Assembly: GCF_014529535.1 (NCBI RefSeq) | Contig: NW_023503972.1 | Span: 4,030,001-4,094,000, forward strand | Direction of reading: 5' to 3' | DNA length: 64,000 nt | DNA from: Bradysia coprophila | Lineage: Eukaryota > Arthropoda > Insecta > Diptera > Sciaridae | Part shown: positions 49,235-63,548 of the stretch, one piece after another | Numbering within the stretch: position 1 is the first letter of the stretch | How the letters are laid out: every line of letters starts with the position of its first letter | Notes under the pieces: generated by a model | Seen by the model: only the letters and a program-made list of their open reading frames with translations | The model's database searches: none | Told to the model about the DNA's origin: nothing | Position numbers and translations under genes: made by a program

Positions 49235-52200
49235 TTTTATACGTAACCAAAGTACCAACGTGGTCGCGGTACCAGTCGGCGGATAGACGGTTGTTGCTAA
49301 TTCTGCACAAGATAAAAGATATTCATTTATCGATTGCAGATTGTTGTCTTTGAGTTTGTTTGTGAAATTAGAAGACGATTAGGAAGTGTGTTACTTTTCA
49401 GCTAATTTCCATTCTGTAAGAGTGTGTAGGCTGCAGGTATAACATCATTTAGGTCAAATTTCGCTCTTTCTTTTTACTCAATTCATTTTCAGACAGTTCT
49501 ATACGGAAGGAAGTTTTCAAAGTTATATGTCCCGTTCCTTCTTCAATTATAATTTCTCAGGTTCATCATGTTTTATTTACAAACCACTACCATCGCGTAG
49601 AGAGGTTGTCAGCAATCATTATATCTATGTCAACCCGAAGTACATTGGTTGACGTAGAATAAAAAAACAAAGTTGTTAGATATATACTCTAAACACATTA
49701 CATTATACCCATTGTACCTCTCTGCCCATTTCGAAATAACAATTTTTCAAAACAAAATTACGGATCTCTGTGACAATACCTTTAACAGATCTAACGTTTT
49801 TCTTTCTTCATTCTTCTTCATAAATTATAAATTTGGTTGACTTACACATTAAACGGTTGCCTCCGTGCTACTGGCCCGTTTCGTTTCGTGATTTTTTTTT
49901 AATGTTTAATTCAATTTGCGAAATATTAAAGTAGGTAAATGTATTCAACTTGTTGTTTGTTAATGTTTTTTTTTAGTAGAAGTAAATAAAAATGATTCAA
50001 TTTGTGTATACGGGGAAGTGTGATGAGCGTGTAGGATGTGTTACAACGTACGGACATATTAATAAAAATAAATTTAAAGAAATGAATGTATTCATGTCAT
50101 CCGGATAGGGCACACATGCCTGTCTAGTTACATGAGCTAGGTTTTACCTAGCGGGCTGTGATAACGAGAGCTGACGACTCTGTGAGGAGGTAGAATGATT
50201 TCAGGATCCCAGCTCAGTTTACACGGATTTTTGATAGGACTGTCTCTCTCACACTGTCATGACGTAGGCATTCTAAAGGTTATCATGTCTCTGTTCTAGT
50301 CACTCCACTCAAACATGCAAGACATACGACTGTGAATCCAGCTTTACTCCTCGGACGCTTTGGTTACCAAAAATACTTTGTTAAGAAGAGCCCCGAACAG
50401 AGCTGAAGCCTGTTTCAAGCGGAGACTTTTTCTTTAGACTGACCATTCACACTTCCTTGGCCTAGAGAAATGATGAGACCATACTAACTCAGAATCACTG
50501 ACCCGACTAAAGATAAATTTAGTGTAACAACAACGTACAAGTTTTTGTAGTTTTTTGCAAATTACGATGAGACGTTAAGTGTCGAGATCAGTAACATAAA
50601 AGCAACACCTGTACATGTCCATCTCTTGTTATTGAAACGTCGAATTACCGTTTCATCTAATTTAAACAGACAATGCAAATGAACACACACGCTATGTACA
50701 ATAGAGTTAATATCGAAAAGTAATAAATTTCCGACGTGATTTCGCTACTAAACTAAAAGCCCTTGGCATGTCAAATGGTTGTCTGTTCAAATAACGAATA
50801 TTTTTGACATACGTCAGTCACAACTGGCTGATTAGATGTTGTGATTTTGAAAAGCATTCTACTCAGCTCCTATTTCGTGTCGCGTGTGCTAGGGTATAAT
50901 CGACTGCTCATCAGATATTGTTGAAAACGAACTGAGAACTACCAACTAGTTCCTTTAGCAATTTCTTTCCAAGCGAAAAATCCAACCATATTTTATTACA
51001 AAGTCGTTTATTTACACTTTAGGAGAGTAATCAGAGCTTAAAAATATCTAGTTTGAATTAGCTCGTTTACAACGACTTCATTGATGATAGGAAACGTTTT
51101 AAGACACGTCTGTCCTCTATCTATCAATTTTTTACACTAAGACGTTAAACTGAAAAGTCAACGTTTTCTAGATTAATTCGATACAACGTTCGCAATAGAC
51201 GTTAACTTAGATGAACAAATTTGAAGCAGATGAAAACATACCGATCATTTTTAACAGATATAGAGGAGAGTATTGATCGCAGGCATTTCTCCAGTGTATC
51301 TATCAAATCTACTAATTCTTTTGTTGAAAATATCGACTAATAGTTGGTACAAAATCTTTTACTTCATTAGTTTCGTCTAGTTTTTTGCAATAAGACCAGC
51401 AAACCACTCTACTCTACTCTAATGGTTCATTTTCATCGTCGCTACTGATAACATGTGAAAAAGGCATCCGAAAATGGCAAGCATAGTGGACAATCCTTTT
51501 CCGAGTGAAAAATTTCGAGTTTCGAGTAATAATCCCGGTCTTTATCACTAAGCCTCTATTATTTGAATAAATTGTATTTTCGGTGCACAGTATCCCCTGT
51601 TATCATTTAGCATATTAATTCGCGCCTAAGCCGTTGTTTTTGTTTAACAAATGAAGAGATCTGACGTGGTTAATCCCCAACAATCTTAAATCGCAAATCC
51701 TCTTAAATATCACCACGAGTTTGAAAGTCAGTTCTTTAAGATCCATCGCTCTGATACTAAAATCCAGTTTCTGTAAGGAGTACACAGAATATTCGTCCTC
51801 ATTGGAACTCAGATCCCCCTTTCGTCTCACCTTTCACAGTCATCTCGATAAAATGTAAATTACTTAATCACTCTCGCACATTATGAATGGTTGAATGAAC
51901 TCAAATGTTACATACACAGTCGATAACATGTTAATTGATTAAATCGTACTGTGTACTGTAAGTATATGCATCAAACACTAATATAAAAAGCAAATTAATG
52001 TATTATCCGTCACGTAAATTGAACTTACAAAATATAAATATTCTTCACAAATAAATTGTTAATCAAGTAGTGTGGCATATATGACTTTTAAAACGACTTT
52101 CTTGTTGCTCAAATACAATTTATATTTTTTTTTTGTTATTAAGGTTGCGTTTGTTTGTTTGATGCACGTACTTTATGTGAGATTGTCATACATACATATT

Positions 52201-52688
52201 AATGCTGTTGTTTGATAGCACTGACACAAAAAAAAACGGTTGGCTTTAAATTCGATGTAGGACCGAGTGTGAAAACATACAACATTCAAAGATCTCCGCT
52301 GATCTATTCAATTGAAAAATTCATTTCTAATTCTGTTCTGAATGTCTGACTGTTCATATTCGATTCGAATAGAGATGGACACATGAAAGCCAAATGTTTT
52401 GGGGGACGGCAGGCGAGACCCGCACGATAACATTATTTCGTGTGACCTAGTGTAATGCATTGATCTACAAGGATCTAGTCGGAAGTCAACAATAAAAATT
52501 CGCTCGAGCACGTTTATGACCGACTTGCCGCAGTGTAAGCCTTCGTAAGAAAATGGACATTTCGTATTTACGTAATTTTGTTATACACGTGTTGGACGGT
52601 ACTTTGGGTACAAGTAACCAGATTTGTGGACTTCCATTCAAAAATTAACATTTTTCGTTTTTATTGATTTTACCGTCCACGAGAAACA

Positions 52689-52764
52689 CGTAATACGAAA
52701 TGCGTAATACGTAATACGAAATTAGTAATACGTAATACGAAATTAGTAATACGTAATACGAAAT
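52689..52764. repeat. 21-bp tandem repeat (CGTAATACGAAATTAGTAATA)
   Basis: CGTAATACG recurs at 52710, 52731 and 52752, exactly 21 apart, with two less regular copies before (52689, 52703). About three and a half units. Confidence 0.85.
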
Positions 52765-55700
52765 GTCTAATTTTTTACGAAATCTAACACTGTGTTGAGT
52801 GCTGTGTCCTTAATTTCACACTTAGGATTCTAACTTCCTAGTTTTCACTCTCTGTCAACGTCCATACCACATTTTTAGTAAAATTTTCTGCTACAATCCT
52901 CAATAAGGACCTTCGGTTACATTTTACGTTACCTCGACAAAACAATAAGACTTCCCTACTTCCTACCAGTGCACAGAAGTTATAAAACAAAGTTTTTCGA
53001 TTCGTTAATGTAACATCTCCAACACAGCGTCTAGACAACAAATATTGATTTCTCAATTATCTATGTACTCCACTAGCACACAAACATTGCAATTTTATCA
53101 TGATTTTGAAATATTCAATGCAGACTGCAGCAGAATGGTGGCTTTGGTGATAAATAAATTAAACTTTGACTCAGAAAAATGTTTAATTAATGGCTACGTG
53201 CATTATAATGTGTACCAGTGTTGATGTTCACATGGGGGTCACCACTCATGAATTCACATTACGAAAAGTAACGTCTTTATGGTTCTTTACGAACTTTAGA
53301 ACTTTAAATTGGACAGTCAATTGGAATAGTAAATTTTCGTTTTAATTTTCATTTTGATCGTAAATCTTTAGAAACTTTTTCTGGTACTTTCGAAGTCGTG
53401 TTTTGGAAAATGGAAAAAAAAATGTTTCTATCTTCCTGAGTTGTCTGTTTGTCCCTTAGCGATAAAAAATGGGAAATTCAATTCAGGCGTGTACACGTCC
53501 TTTGCAAAATAAACTTTAGGTTCACGTAGAATGAACCATTACAGTTGCAGCTCTATACATTCCACATTCGGTTGAGTTTACCTACGATCGATAGCAAAAG
53601 TATACAATAAAGTGACGAGAAAATTTGTTGACAAGAGTCAGTTGAGGTGTGAATTTTCTGTAACCGAAAACCGAGTAGCATCTACGGTTTGTGGAAGCCA
53701 CACAAGTGTAATGTTTTCACGGCTTAATTGTTTCATGCGGTCTCGAAACAATTACGTAAGTGAACGGTTAAGTACCAGGCACAGTATTAAATTTCAATGC
53801 TATACACATCACTATTGATTAGAGTGTTTTTGTTATTTTTCGCTGGGCGATAACGAAAAATCGTCAAACGAAAATGCATTCTAATCTGTTTTTCGTTGTT
53901 CTGTTCGCGTACTCCTTATCGTTTTTGTATTTATTTTCAAATTATTGAATTATTTACTAATATCCAGATAATTACGAAAAAATTAATATAGGGCGCACAC
54001 TCCTTCTATAACTACACGTTGTGAGTAGGTATTCACATCATTACAGCAAATTATTGTCATTAGCGTAAAAATCATTAGTGTAGCCTGGCCTCATCTCCCC
54101 AATTTATTATCACAATATTTACGTTACAGACGATTTTGTGGTGTTAATTCGTAGATTGGACCAAGTAGAGTGATTCCCGGAACTTAAAATGCCTACAGAA
54201 AATGACAAATTGGTTAAAATATCACCAAAATCATGGATAAAGTAGAGTGGACACTGTTTACATCCTTATTTATCGAAGGCATCCCATCCTCAAATATTCA
54301 AAATGTATTGACGCAACTTACATTGTGGAATCTACTTTCTTCAAAGACAGATAAGGGACTGGATTACAGACCTTTGGCCTTAATACAAAGTTTAAACCGT
54401 CTGTTCTGCCGTGTTGACCTAAAGCACCAAATCGCATTTGTGTCTTTGCTTTCAAACAGCTTTCGATAGCTCTTTTTGTATTCCATCCAAATAATCGACT
54501 TTTCCAATGAGATCCAAAAGAAGTTAAAGCTTTCGAAAGCTCTTTTTTTAAAATAATAACTTTATTATCATTCCGAGTGTTTGACACGTGTGGAACATTA
54601 TTTTAAGCTTTCTACAAAGTATACAAACGGGGCTTAACACGGCCGTGTTCTGCTCATAGAAAAGTCTTATTTTCGCGGTAAATTCTTACCACAACTTCCA
54701 CAGCATTTGACTAATTCCACTTGTCATAGTTTTTGTGGAATGGAACCGAAAGAAACATTTTAAGTTCGTTATCATAGCAAAGACTTTTAAAAATTGCGAC
54801 TGAGGCTAGACTTTATAGAAACGTCTTTGCTTAGAAGATTTCGAACATATAAGGTATTAAGGTATGCATAAATGACCAAGCACTCAGTTCGTCGTAAGAT
54901 TGCGCTAATTCACTTTGCAACACACGGAATGTACACGGATGGTGACTAGGCGCGTTGGATAGGTTTCGGTGCCCTGAGTATAGAACACACCTCCGTTCGT
55001 CGTAGTCACGTCTGTAAGTCGAGGCACCTCACTCAAATTAAATAATATGAAAGTACTAGTACACCGATCCAGTCGGCGGCTGGTGTGATAAGGTATTTGG
55101 ACCTCCTGAATTCAAATATAAACTCCATTGATCTCGGTCATCTATGGACTAGGAAAATTTTTGTGTTGAAATCTATCAAACTCACGGCTGGTCTTTGTTG
55201 GAACGCAAATCAATCCGTTCCAATATCTGTCTTGTTCTGTATGTAATGACCAGAAATAATCTTTCTAAATAAAATATTGCGAATTGTGGTTCCCATAAAT
55301 TACCGAAAAAAAAAAACAAAGCACCAGGCTCTTTATCGTTACATCAATATAAACCACTTGATGCTTTCAGAAGGCAAACACAACCAAAATAAATATATTC
55401 AAAAGAATGACGAAATCGAAATATTTATAAACCATAAAACGAATGAATGTATAAATCTGAAATAAACAAGAAAATTGTTAAATGCTGAAGCTGGCTATGC
55501 AGTTCTACTACAGATGAGACATTTTATAACTCTTGACTTTTATTGTATGGTAGAAGAAAAAAACAACTTCAACAAAATGGTTTTATTTAACCAAATTTTA
55601 GGTGTGAATGGAGTCGTCTTTTTCGTTACGTTTGAGTTCAAGGTTCAAAGTTTACAGACCGCATAATTACGGCTATCGAATCGTTTAATCAAGATCTACA

Positions 55701-58700
55701 GTTGTTGTGGTGACTTGAAGGTTGGAGACAACATTTGAAACTTTGCGATAAGATAAGATAAAATTTGAGGACTGCGGAATATTCTATAATGTTCTTAGCC
55801 TTTCAGAAACTGCTGATCATCTGTTGTCGACATAACAGCATCGACAAAAACAAACGATGAACTTCGGTTAACGTGATCATATACAGTGTTAACAGAGAGA
55901 AGTTTGAAAAACATTTCTTTTATTCGGGTTTGAGGACGCATTTTCGTTTGTTAAATATTTGACGTTGCCTTCGAGCCTACGTTAAAACTGTATATAGAAC
56001 AATGTATTGGGCGATGGTGCGTTGCTTATCAGCTACAAAAGAGTTTTCAATTCAAGTACCACTGTCGCCATGGCCTGATGAGAAATGGTTTTTTTGAACT
56101 TCATATTAATGCAACATGTCGAATCATTGGTCAAACGTACCTTAATTTCAATTAAATGAGTTAAAGGCAGTGAAGTTAAAGATTTTGTGACAAATGGCGA
56201 TACTTTCAACTAAATAACTAACTGTAACATTTTACTAGGGAATGTCAGCGAAATTTAGACATAAATTTGCTTCAGCTGTTTTCAGTCCTACAAAGACATG
56301 TAAGCAATGCCCTGTAACATGTGCACAGTACATTGACTATTTTAGCATAGTATAATTTACATTGGCTGCTTACAATGTACCTGAACCATGTACGGTGAAT
56401 GGTCATATAGTAAGTTGGTACTTTTAAGCTAGTACGTCTTATATAGCTGGTCCATTCATGCGAGAAAGACTGTTTATACTTCTTTATACAGTTTTACCAC
56501 TACCACACGCAGGTGCATAATTATATCAGTATAAGCAAGAACTTTTGTTTATATGCGTGGACCAGCTGACGCAAATTGATGTCTTCATTATACTGACGTC
56601 CACTGTATGTCAAACACATTTTTTATGTTAAATCTTGTGAGACAAAGCAGTGACCACCCTAAGTTGAAGATATATCAGATACATGCACGGAACACGCTAT
56701 TCTGTCATGCAAACCTTTTAGAGAATATTTTACAAATTTATGTTAAGGCGAAACTTAATTCGAATTCAGTAAATAGAAAACCAGCAATTATCTCTGACAC
56801 CTGCGAATAATGAAATCATGATGACTCTGGTCACCGAATTCATCTGCGGATTTCCCCAGTATTTATCCATTTTTAATAGTTGACCCAATAGTTCCTAGCC
56901 GAAAAGGAACAATTCTAAAATTCCATCCATTTTGTGGAATAATTGTGTAACCTAGTTGTCATTGATGTCGTATTATAAACAGTCACGTACAACCTGTGCT
57001 ACATCTACACGAAACATAATTTTCCAATATTGTACGAATTACCTGCAGTCGCATTTAAACATTGAAATTGAAAACGATCAAGGTGAAGTGGAAACAAATA
57101 ATCATTCAAGTCCTAAACAATTGAACATTTGAATGTCGGAATTTAGTTGTATTCATTACTATATGTAGCTTCCGTTCAATTTCCAACCTATACTGTAATC
57201 ATACTCGGTGACATAGTTGTTTCAATTAATTTAATAAATTCATATAACTCTACGATATATCGTCGATATCGTCTGGTATGGTTAAATGTATTCGGGCGGG
57301 AATTGTTATATTAGCCCATGCAGCTGAATTTTTCTCGTATAATTTTGCAATCATTTTTATTTTTGCCATTGTTGCCATTAGTGTTTTCGAATACGATACA
57401 CAATGCAATGTTGTAATTATACAAAAACAACACAGGCCATCTCAATTATCGACACCGTTGGTAATTAATAATAATTTTCATGTGACTTTGGTGGATTGAA
57501 GAAAAATGTTAATTCTTCAATTATTGATAACAGACTATAGCAGACACAAAAGACATTTTTATTGTTGTGTGCTTCGAACAGAAAAGCCACAGAAAAAAAC
57601 AACAACAACAAAAACCCCGATAAGCTGAGTGTGTTTTTTTCGTCGAAGTCGTCTCCTCGCTGTTTACTAAAATGATTACCTAAAATATTACGTCTTTTCC
57701 ATCCGCACACTTTTAAAGCTTATATCCATACATTAATCTACCTGTTTGTCGACTCTATGTTTGTTTATCATAAATAGATGTATATTTCAATAATAATAGG
57801 CATGTATGTACTCTCGGTGTTGTATATATATGTCCATATGTTCCACATCTCTTTATTGAATATACACATTCCTACAATGTAGATTGGGCATGAAATATGG
57901 ATAGATATAGTATGTATAGGCTATGGCTAACTATTTATATATATCGCGTTTGAAGGTTATGTAAACCATAGTTATAATACATTCCGTGTAATATTTTTAA
58001 TGAATGTAAAACCATAATAACCACCATTTTGTCAAATCAATGTGAAAATAGATAAATCGCATTTGTACCTGGGTACACACACACACAAGGCAAATAACAG
58101 AAAAAAATATCGACACAAAAATCGATTTGATTTTTTTTAAAGGTGAGACATCAGAAATTATTACGATCTGGTGCAATATAAAATTGCTATTGAGCATGCT
58201 CCATCCACGGTTTTTCTTCGATAGAAAATACGAAACTAATAGTAGGATAATGCACCATAACTAGTCCCAGTATTTACTGAATAATGGGAACAAGTTATTA
58301 AAGTCCCTAAGCAAAGAATTGAGTTTTTATTCTATCAGTGCTGAACTCAAGGCTGAACTGGCTCAGAAAATCCCCAATGGGTAATTAGAAAAAAACCATA
58401 AAGTCCAAAAAGCGATTCGGGAATCGCCCAAATTCACAGTATGGTCAGGCCAGTATACTATTGGTTCATTCACAAAGTACGCATGTTGTCTTCATACATT
58501 TTCAAAAATGTCTCTGTAAATTTTTGAGTTCGACGGTTGAAGAGAGTGTGAACGGCGCCCTAGGTCCTAGAGTATAGTGGATTTTGAACAATTTTACTAG
58601 ATTTCGATTGATTCTGTTTGATAGCTTCAGCGTTATGTACCCCTACATTGTAAGAGTATTTATCACACACACAAACGAACTATCACCGCTCATCGGTTGC

Positions 58701-60560
58701 ATTGTGTTAATGGAACACGAGTTGCAATCTTGGCAAACCAAGTGAGACTGGGGCTTTTCAAAAAAGGCGTCCTAAAATCCCATTTCAAATAACATTTTTT
58801 AGCTCGTCGATGAGAATAAGGGATGATGTCGGGGAAAAAACATCCAGGTATTTGGAAAGAAAAAAGTTTTTAACCTGCCCATTAACCTTTACATCTACAA
58901 AAAAAAAGCCCGTTTGTATAATCTTTACCAGATTGTACTTCCTCGACATTAAAAAATGATGTTCAGCCGTCAATTTTTGCCAGTGACATATTGCGATTCC
59001 GAAGGAAAGTTGGAGGGCCTTACGAATGGTAATAATGATGCATCACTTACCATAGATCTCTTCAGTTGGCGAAACTAATGACAGTACCCAGTTCTCTTTG
59101 ACTGTTTTGTGTGCTAACTAATTGCAGCTAACCTCACAGAGGCGGAATATTTTTTTAAATTCCTGAGAAATCAACATCAAATTTTAGCATCTTTTGGAAC
59201 AATTTAGTGATTTTACTTTGTTTAACTTCAAATACGTTTCCTGGTTACTTCAAATTGTTCAATAAACTTTTTAGTCCGAATTTTCAGTTTATTCGTTTTC
59301 TTAACAAAGAATTCAAAAATTACCCCGTTTCGCGAAGTTTGCTGCATTTAATTATCACAAAAAATTGTGGTATGTGATCGCACTGCCAGTGGTCAAAATT
59401 TTGATCTATTGGAAATGATAATTCTTGTCGTCACGACATATATGTATAAATTGAATCTATTACTTCGTTTGTTTAAAGAGATGTTGGACAACGGCAGTCA
59501 CAGAGAACGGACGTGTTTATGCGTTGCTCTCTAAAAGTGTTTCTTTTGTGTGGCTGTGTGTGAATTCATTTTCGATTTTGTCTAATTTCTGTGCCAACTT
59601 TTACGGCTTTGGTGTTTTTATTTTGCTGTAATGTTTAAATGGTGAAATTATTTTAAAGGTTTTATTAACGAAGTCAAAGTGTTGTTCTCGTAGGTCATTT
59701 TCTCTTTGATCAATAAAGTCGTTCTCGCCTCATTGTGCGATATCAACAATTGTGTTATTTCCTTTGTTATTTAACATGTGCTTCGTGGCGTCGGTTTACG
59801 GATTAACAATCGACTCTACCAGAAGCTAATGCTAAATTACGTGCTCGATTAATGTACGAAAATGACACATTGCCGTATGGCATCTGGCAGTCAATTTTAG
59901 TGCAGGTAAGGTACAAACGCTTCGGGTTCTCATTTGACACCCCAAAACCACATAGCAAATTTTTACAAATTTGCTGTGGTACAATCCCAAGATACAGAAA
60001 CTATCTTGTACTCCAAAATGACCGCGAGGTTTAACAGATCTATTGATTGATACGTTGTATGGATGTCAAGGGATATGACGAAATACGAATCATTCAAACG
60101 CTACAACCTGCAACGCCAGAACGAGTTCAGTCACATGGTGGCATGGCGATTTATACGAAGAGGCAACTCATGGCCTATGGTGATTAGACACTTGCTATTA
60201 CCTAAAACTAATAGCCGTAACCGTAACAAAGTCGGAAATATCAAAAAACCCAACATTCGCTTTCTCCATAAAAGAAACCATATCGACATAATGTCAATAG
60301 TAGAAAGAGCTACAACATGACAATGTTGATAGCGCCATCTTTGGGAAAATGTACAGGTCAATTAGTGATGGTTGTGGTATTCGCATACCACCCACGGCTT
60401 GGAGAATTCACAACGTATGGGACGTTAACACACGGTCGATTTGTGAACAATCTAAGTCGGGAGAGATATGATGTAAAATCACAGTCCATATGATCAAGAG
60501 ACTTGTACAATAGCACAACAGGCCCATCTGAGGCTTAGGTGCTGGGCTTACACCCTCCCA

Positions 60561-60583
60561 TCTAATCTAATCTAATCTAATCT
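60561..60583. repeat. (TCTAA)n tail, possible end of a non-LTR element or SINE
   Basis: Four to five copies of TCTAA follow a GC-richer stretch (60350-60560, ending in GGGCTTACACCCTCCCA). A short tandem tail after such a stretch is typical of the 3' end of non-LTR retroelements. The body is not recognised. Confidence 0.4.
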
Positions 60584-62166
60584 TGTTTAAAGTGGTGTTG
60601 TTTAAGACAAAATCTTTTACTTCATTGGTTTAAACAATTATTGTGCTTTATATGACATGTTAACCGTATGCCATTGCTTTTTTCTGTCATTACTGTCGGT
60701 AACAGATGATAAGTAGGCTGGTTAACCGTTTCTGAACAGTGGTTCATGTGTTTCATCTTTCCAAAATCATTTTACTTGCAACAGCCTGCGAAAATAAAAT
60801 TTCAAGTTCATTTTCGTAGGTAAAATACCACACGTTATTGTTTGGAGATTGTTATTTTGCCACGAAGGGTTTGGGTTAAACCTCTCTGTCGGCAAAATAA
60901 ACATTTCCAAAACGAAGGTGGAAACAAATAGGCTCCAACTTTTGAATATTCTCGGCGTTTTAGTCGTGCAAGTTTGCAAAATTCAAACGTACAACTTGTG
61001 CAGTCCTTGAAGTTTTAACAGACTAAGGAGTCAGATTCTTTTCTCTATATGGTTTAAACAAATGAAGTTCTCTCTATTCTATTGATACGTAGCTGCCTGG
61101 TTATGTAATTTTTACTCGACTCATTTTTAATGTCGAATTTCGCGTACGAAATCTAATAACAAAATGAAAATTTGTTGTTGCTAAAATTACGCGATCTTAA
61201 ATTGTGTTTCCTAATCCAAATTCATGCAAAATAACCACTTGAGCCTTCCGAAAATAATTAAATGCATCGTTGCTGTCAGCAATGCTGTGCAATGAAATTA
61301 AAAGTTTTATTGCAATATTCAATTTACACCCGAGATACAGATGTATATAACCACAGCATAGAGAGAAAACTCATAAATTGATGTTAATTGCAATTCACTT
61401 TTTTGCACAATTTGAAATTATATTTTACAATTCAATAAACTTCTCAATCATACGCCTGTCATTTTACCATGAAATATCTGGAATATTAACGATGGATCAG
61501 TAACACACATGAGTAGACAGTTTTCTCATTTATAATATCTTCATCATCGCCACTATCTCCGTTCAAAGATGATAAAGAAAATAAAATTGAAATGATAAAT
61601 AATGAAGAAGAAAAAAAAAAGTTAATAAACGTCTCCGCACATAATGACGACATTTTGCAGTAAAATGCAACTTTTGTTTGCTGGCGGTTTCACAACAATT
61701 TTTTGCCATTGTACGAATACTCTTTTTTATTCCAAATAGAAGATAAATAATTGTATGAAGAAATGCAATCAAAATGTAATAATGAAAATTTATTTATACC
61801 AACTGGATTCAGCAGCAGCAGCGGCAGCATTTTGTCATAATAATTTCTTTCACTTTCTCCATTAATTTGATGTAAATAGTTTTTTTTTTCTTCTTGACTA
61901 TACTACTATACTACACTGTAGTGATATGCCTCCGACTGTTTATTTGATGCCATTGAATATTATGAACACTTTATAGAGTTCGTAATGATATGATATATAG
62001 ATGTAACACAATAAAATAATAATAATAAAAAGCGCTGCGACCATAAAAAATTGTTTGTGTGAACGTGGTGAATGAATTGGAAATAGATGGATATGAGTTG
62101 TGTGTAATGCGTTTGCGGATTTTTTTCTCTCGTGATTTTGTGAATATTTTTCCACTGGTAACGCTA

Positions 62167-63548
62167 GAAGCTGCGGGAATTTGCTCATAGATAGGCCTCA
62201 CAGATAAATGGAATTTTTGGCTAATACTTAAAACATATAATTCCAGTCATTGAAAGTGTATTTAAAATTAAACGAATCAATGCTAACTTTTTGCATTATT
62301 GTTCTTTGAAGAACGAATTAAGTACAATGACGCTCTTAACGATAACTCGAAAAATTAGAACGAAGTTCTGTGAGATATGAAATCTCAATATTCCCATCTG
62401 CGTAACAAGCGCCTTTTGCAATTAAACCAAAAAATTCATTTTATTATACGAGCCTATCACGCAATTTTTTTCGTTTTAATAATTTAAAATTAAACCTACC
62501 AGCTACCAGTCTAAATAAAAAAGACAAAATTTCGATTCTGTGAACAATAATCATTCAAAATCAAAATTATACACAAAAATGTGCGCCAACAATGCGAATT
62601 GAATGATTAAAGTGTGCGCACTCCAAACGTTTCAGATGTATGCATTGCACAGTGCTTTCTACGGCAATAATATAGCCGTGCCTTTTTGCCCACAAATGTT
62701 CTCAGTGATATTTTGACCAAAATATCCGATTAACCTTCACCAAACTTTAGAGAATGAAAGTTCCACACGACTTTTAGCGGTACTCCCCAAAAAAAGTTCA
62801 AAAAGTTTTGTTTTTGTTCCCGTACGGACTCTCTCAAAAGGGCATTTGGGGTGCTATATAGCACCCCAAATGCCCTTTTGAGAGAGTTCGTTTTCATAGT
62901 AAATATTAACTTTTTGATTTGTTTTTTGGGAATATCGTTAAAAGTCGTGGGGAACTTTCATTCTCTAAAGTTTGGTGAAGATTGATCGGACATTTTGGTC
63001 AAAATATCACTCAGAACATTTGTGGGCAAAAAGGCACGGCTATCTTATTGCCGTAGAAAGCACTGTGCAATGCATACATCTGAAACGTTTGGAGTGCGCA
63101 CACTTTAATCATTCAATTCGCATTGTTGGCGCACATTTTTGTGTATAATTTTGATTTTGAATGATTATTGTTCACAGAATCGAAATTTTGTCTTTTTTAT
63201 TTAGACTGGTAGCTGGTAGGTTTAATTTTAAATTATTAAAACGAAAAAAATTGCGTGATAGGCTCGTATAATAAAATGAATTTTTTGGTTTAATTGCAAA
63301 AGGCGCTTGTTACGCAGATGGGAATATTGAGATTTCATATCTCAAAGAACTTCGTTCTAATTTTTCGAGTTATCGTTAAGAGCGTCATTGTACTTAATTC
63401 GTTCTTCAAAGAACAATAATGCAAAAAGTTAGCATTGATTCGTGGAATTTTAAATACACTTTCAATGACTGGAATTATATGTTTTAAGTATTAGCCAAAA
63501 ATTCCATTTATCTGTGAGGCCTATCTATGAGCAAATTCCCGCAGCTTC
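62167..63548. mobile_element. 1.38-kb near-perfect palindrome with no spacer
   Basis: Positions pair about 62857.5 across the whole 691-bp arms. The centre is GTGCTATATAGCAC, and the outer ends are GAAGCTGCGGG and complement. Differences between arms are few, single-base changes (for example TTCTGTGAG versus TTCTTTGAG). CTA flanks both ends (62164-62166 and 63549-63551), possibly a 3-bp duplication. No coding capacity recognised. Confidence 0.85.
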
